From: an uncultured Eubacteriales bacterium
GTDB lineage: Bacteria; Bacillota; Clostridia; Oscillospirales; Acutalibacteraceae
Assembly: GCA_900314355.1 (NCBI GenBank)
Contig: OMUY01000084.1
Span: forward strand, 1 to 42,294
DNA: 42,294 nucleotides
Reading direction: 5' to 3'
Shown here piece after piece: positions 40,891-42,294 of the stretch. Within the stretch, counting starts at the first letter, position 1. The number at the start of each line of letters is the position of its first letter. Under the pieces are notes generated by a model that was not told the origin of the DNA, did no database searches, and worked only from the letters and a program-made list of their open reading frames with translations. The position numbers were made by a program, and so were the translations under genes.

Positions 40891-40919
40891 ATTATACTCA
40901 CGGATACCCCGTTTGTCAA
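40891..40919 (-). promoter_or_regulatory. Consensus promoter of the abi unit
   Basis: On the minus strand, TTGACA (complement of 40914-40919), a 17-nt spacer and TATAAT (complement of 40891-40896) form a perfect sigma-A promoter. It drives the leader RNA and the abi gene leftward. Confidence 0.92.
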
Positions 40920-40966
40920 TAGGATCCGCGAAAAAAGTCGGGGAATTCAATGGATACCCGCTGCTT

Positions 40967-40986
40967 TGGTATATGACATTATACCA
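40967..40986. promoter_or_regulatory. Palindrome between abi promoter and portal
   Basis: TGGTATA and TATACCA are perfect 7-bp inverted repeats around TGACAT. They lie upstream of the portal and just beyond the abi promoter. A repressor site is possible. No clear plus-strand promoter was seen with it. Confidence 0.4.
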
Positions 40987-41034
40987 CAGTGAGAAGATTC
41001 TGCAACAACTATTTTGGAAAGAAGGAGAACACCA

Positions 41035-42294
41035 ATGTCTATTTTTTCAGGACTGTTCAAATCAAGAGATAAGCCCCAGAACCGGACGGCAGGCAGCAGC
41101 TACGCCTTCTTCATGGGCGGCACCACTGCTGGCAAATCCGTAACGGAGCGATCGGCAATGCAGATGACGGCGGTCTATTCCTGCGTGCGTATTCTCGCAG
41201 AGGCAATTGCCGGTCTGCCAATTCATCTATACAGGTACACGGATGCAGGCGGCAAAGAAAAGGCAATCGATCATCCGCTATATAGGCTTCTCCATGATGA
41301 GCCGAACCCGGAAATGAGCAGTTTTGTCTTCCGCGAAACCCTCATGACACATCTGCTGCTGTGGGGCAATGCTTATGCGCAGGTCATTCGCAACGGCAAA
41401 GGTGAAGTGGTCGCCTTGTACCCGCTCATGCCAAACAAGATGACGGTAGATCGGGATTCCAATGGCCAACTGTATTTCCAGTACCAGCGATCCATCGAGG
41501 AAGTTGGTGGCAAGAGCGAAACGGTCATACTCAAGCCGTCCGACGTCCTCCACATACCCGGTTTGGGCTTCGACGGTCTTGTGGGATACAGCCCGATTGC
41601 CATGGCCAAGAACGCGATCGGACTTGCCATCGCAACCGAAGAGTTTGGATCAAAATTCTTCGCAAACGGCGCAGCACCCTCCGGTGTGCTTGAACACCCG
41701 GGTACGATCAAAGACCCGCAGCGGGTACGCGAAGCATGGCAAAGTCAGTTCGGTGGATCCCAGAACAGCGGCAAGATCGCTGTGCTGGAAGAAGGCATGA
41801 AGTACACGCCGATTTCCATATCGCCGGAGCAGGCGCAGTTCCTCGAAACGCGCAAGTTCCAGATCAATGAGATCGCCCGAATCTTCCGTGTGCCTCCGCA
41901 CATGCTTGCAGACCTTGAGAAGTCGAGCTTTTCCAATATCGAACAGCAGAGCCTCGAGTTCGTGAAGTACACATTGGATCCGTGGGTGATCCGCTGGGAG
42001 CAGTCGATACAGCGCACGCTCCTGACGCCCGAGGAAAAGAAAGTGTACTTCGTGAAGTTCAACGTGGAAGGCCTGCTGCGAGGCGATTATCAGAGCCGCA
42101 TGAACGGCTACGCTACAGCGAGGCAGAACGGCTGGATGAGTGCGAATGACATTCGAGAGCTCGAAAACCTCGACCGGATCCCCGCAGAGGATGGCGGCGA
42201 TCTGTACCTCATCAACGGCAATATGCTCCCGCTCGGCAATGCGGGTGCTTTTGCAAATATCAACACTACGGAAAAGGAGGAAACAGACCCTGAT
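41035..42294 (+). CDS. HK97-type phage portal protein (3' end outside window)
   Basis: This open frame from ATG 41035, behind AAGGAG (41022-41027), runs to the window edge with 420 codons and no stop. It shows the HK97 portal pattern: an early TAVYSCVRILAEAIAGLPIHLY, then HPLYRLLHDEPNPEMSSF, then GFDGLVGYSPIAMAKNAIG. Later segments include EIARIFRVPPHMLAD and PWVIRWEQSIQRTLL. It forms the ring through which DNA enters the capsid. In this phage group, protease and major capsid genes would be expected next, beyond the window. Confidence 0.93.
   Translation, partial: MSIFSGLFKSRDKPQNRTAGSSYAFFMGGTTAGKSVTERSAMQMTAVYSCVRILAEAIAGLPIHLYRYTDAGGKEKAIDHPLYRLLHDEPNPEMSSFVFRETLMTHLLLWGNAYAQVIRNGKGEVVALYPLMPNKMTVDRDSNGQLYFQYQRSIEEVGGKSETVILKPSDVLHIPGLGFDGLVGYSPIAMAKNAIGLAIATEEFGSKFFANGAAPSGVLEHPGTIKDPQRVREAWQSQFGGSQNSGKIAVLEEGMKYTPISISPEQAQFLETRKFQINEIARIFRVPPHMLADLEKSSFSNIEQQSLEFVKYTLDPWVIRWEQSIQRTLLTPEEKKVYFVKFNVEGLLRGDYQSRMNGYATARQNGWMSANDIRELENLDRIPAEDGGDLYLINGNMLPLGNAGAFANINTTEKEETDPD

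Noticed and set aside
1-42294. CRISPR array or insertion sequence
   Set aside because: I saw no regularly spaced repeats with spacers, no cas genes and no transposase. The repeats found are a 10-bp triplet, a paired leader and simple dyads.

Overview
The window looks like chromosomal DNA of a Gram-positive Clostridia-type bacterium. Strong GGAGG ribosome-binding sites, sigma-A promoters of the TTGACA-17-TATAAT type, intrinsic terminators and Firmicutes-like protein families support this. I could not determine the species. Genes run almost entirely left to right. Codon use looks visibly more A+T-rich in the 3.3-17.5 kb block than in the phage block after 18 kb, which suggests separate origins.

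Region 1 (1-2.1 kb) holds the 3' end of a tRNA-Leu (anticodon probably GAG), its terminator, and a three-gene arsenic-type operon: an ArsR repressor, an ArsP-like permease and a small CxxC thioredoxin-like protein.

Region 2 (2.2-17.8 kb) is a defence island. A WYL-domain BrxR-like regulator, broken by an in-frame amber codon, precedes an operon. The operon encodes a large unrecognised protein, a BrxP-like PP-loop/ferredoxin/DUF4007-like protein, a BrxC-like ATPase, PglZ, a short BrxL, a zinc-ribbon microprotein and a cysteine desulfurase. brxP-brxC-pglZ-brxL is the layout of type 4 BREX. The linked cysteine desulfurase and unknown first gene suggest a sulfur-handling (phosphorothioation-like) variant. 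A SLOG-like pseudogene and a terminator close the island.

Region 3 (17.9-42.3 kb) is a siphovirus-type prophage, or a phage-derived element, running off the right edge. Its order is: LexA-like repressor with its own operator; Y-family polymerase and YolD (SOS module); zinc-ribbon proteins; a replication module (HTH protein, SNF2 helicase split in two by an HNH gene, family A polymerase, primase-helicase, VRR-NUC nuclease); an ArpU/DUF1492-type late regulator; HNH and small terminase; a modification cassette (two ParB-methyltransferases, a PAPS-reductase-like protein and a SAM synthetase); a cluster of small proteins behind duplicated leaders; large terminase; and portal. An Abi_2 toxin gene with its own promoter, structured leader RNA and terminator sits on the opposite strand between terminase and portal. 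No integrase is visible.

The strongest leads are the sulfur-linked type 4 BREX operon, the HNH-split helicase, the AbiF-like gene with a candidate structured RNA, and the phage modification cassette.
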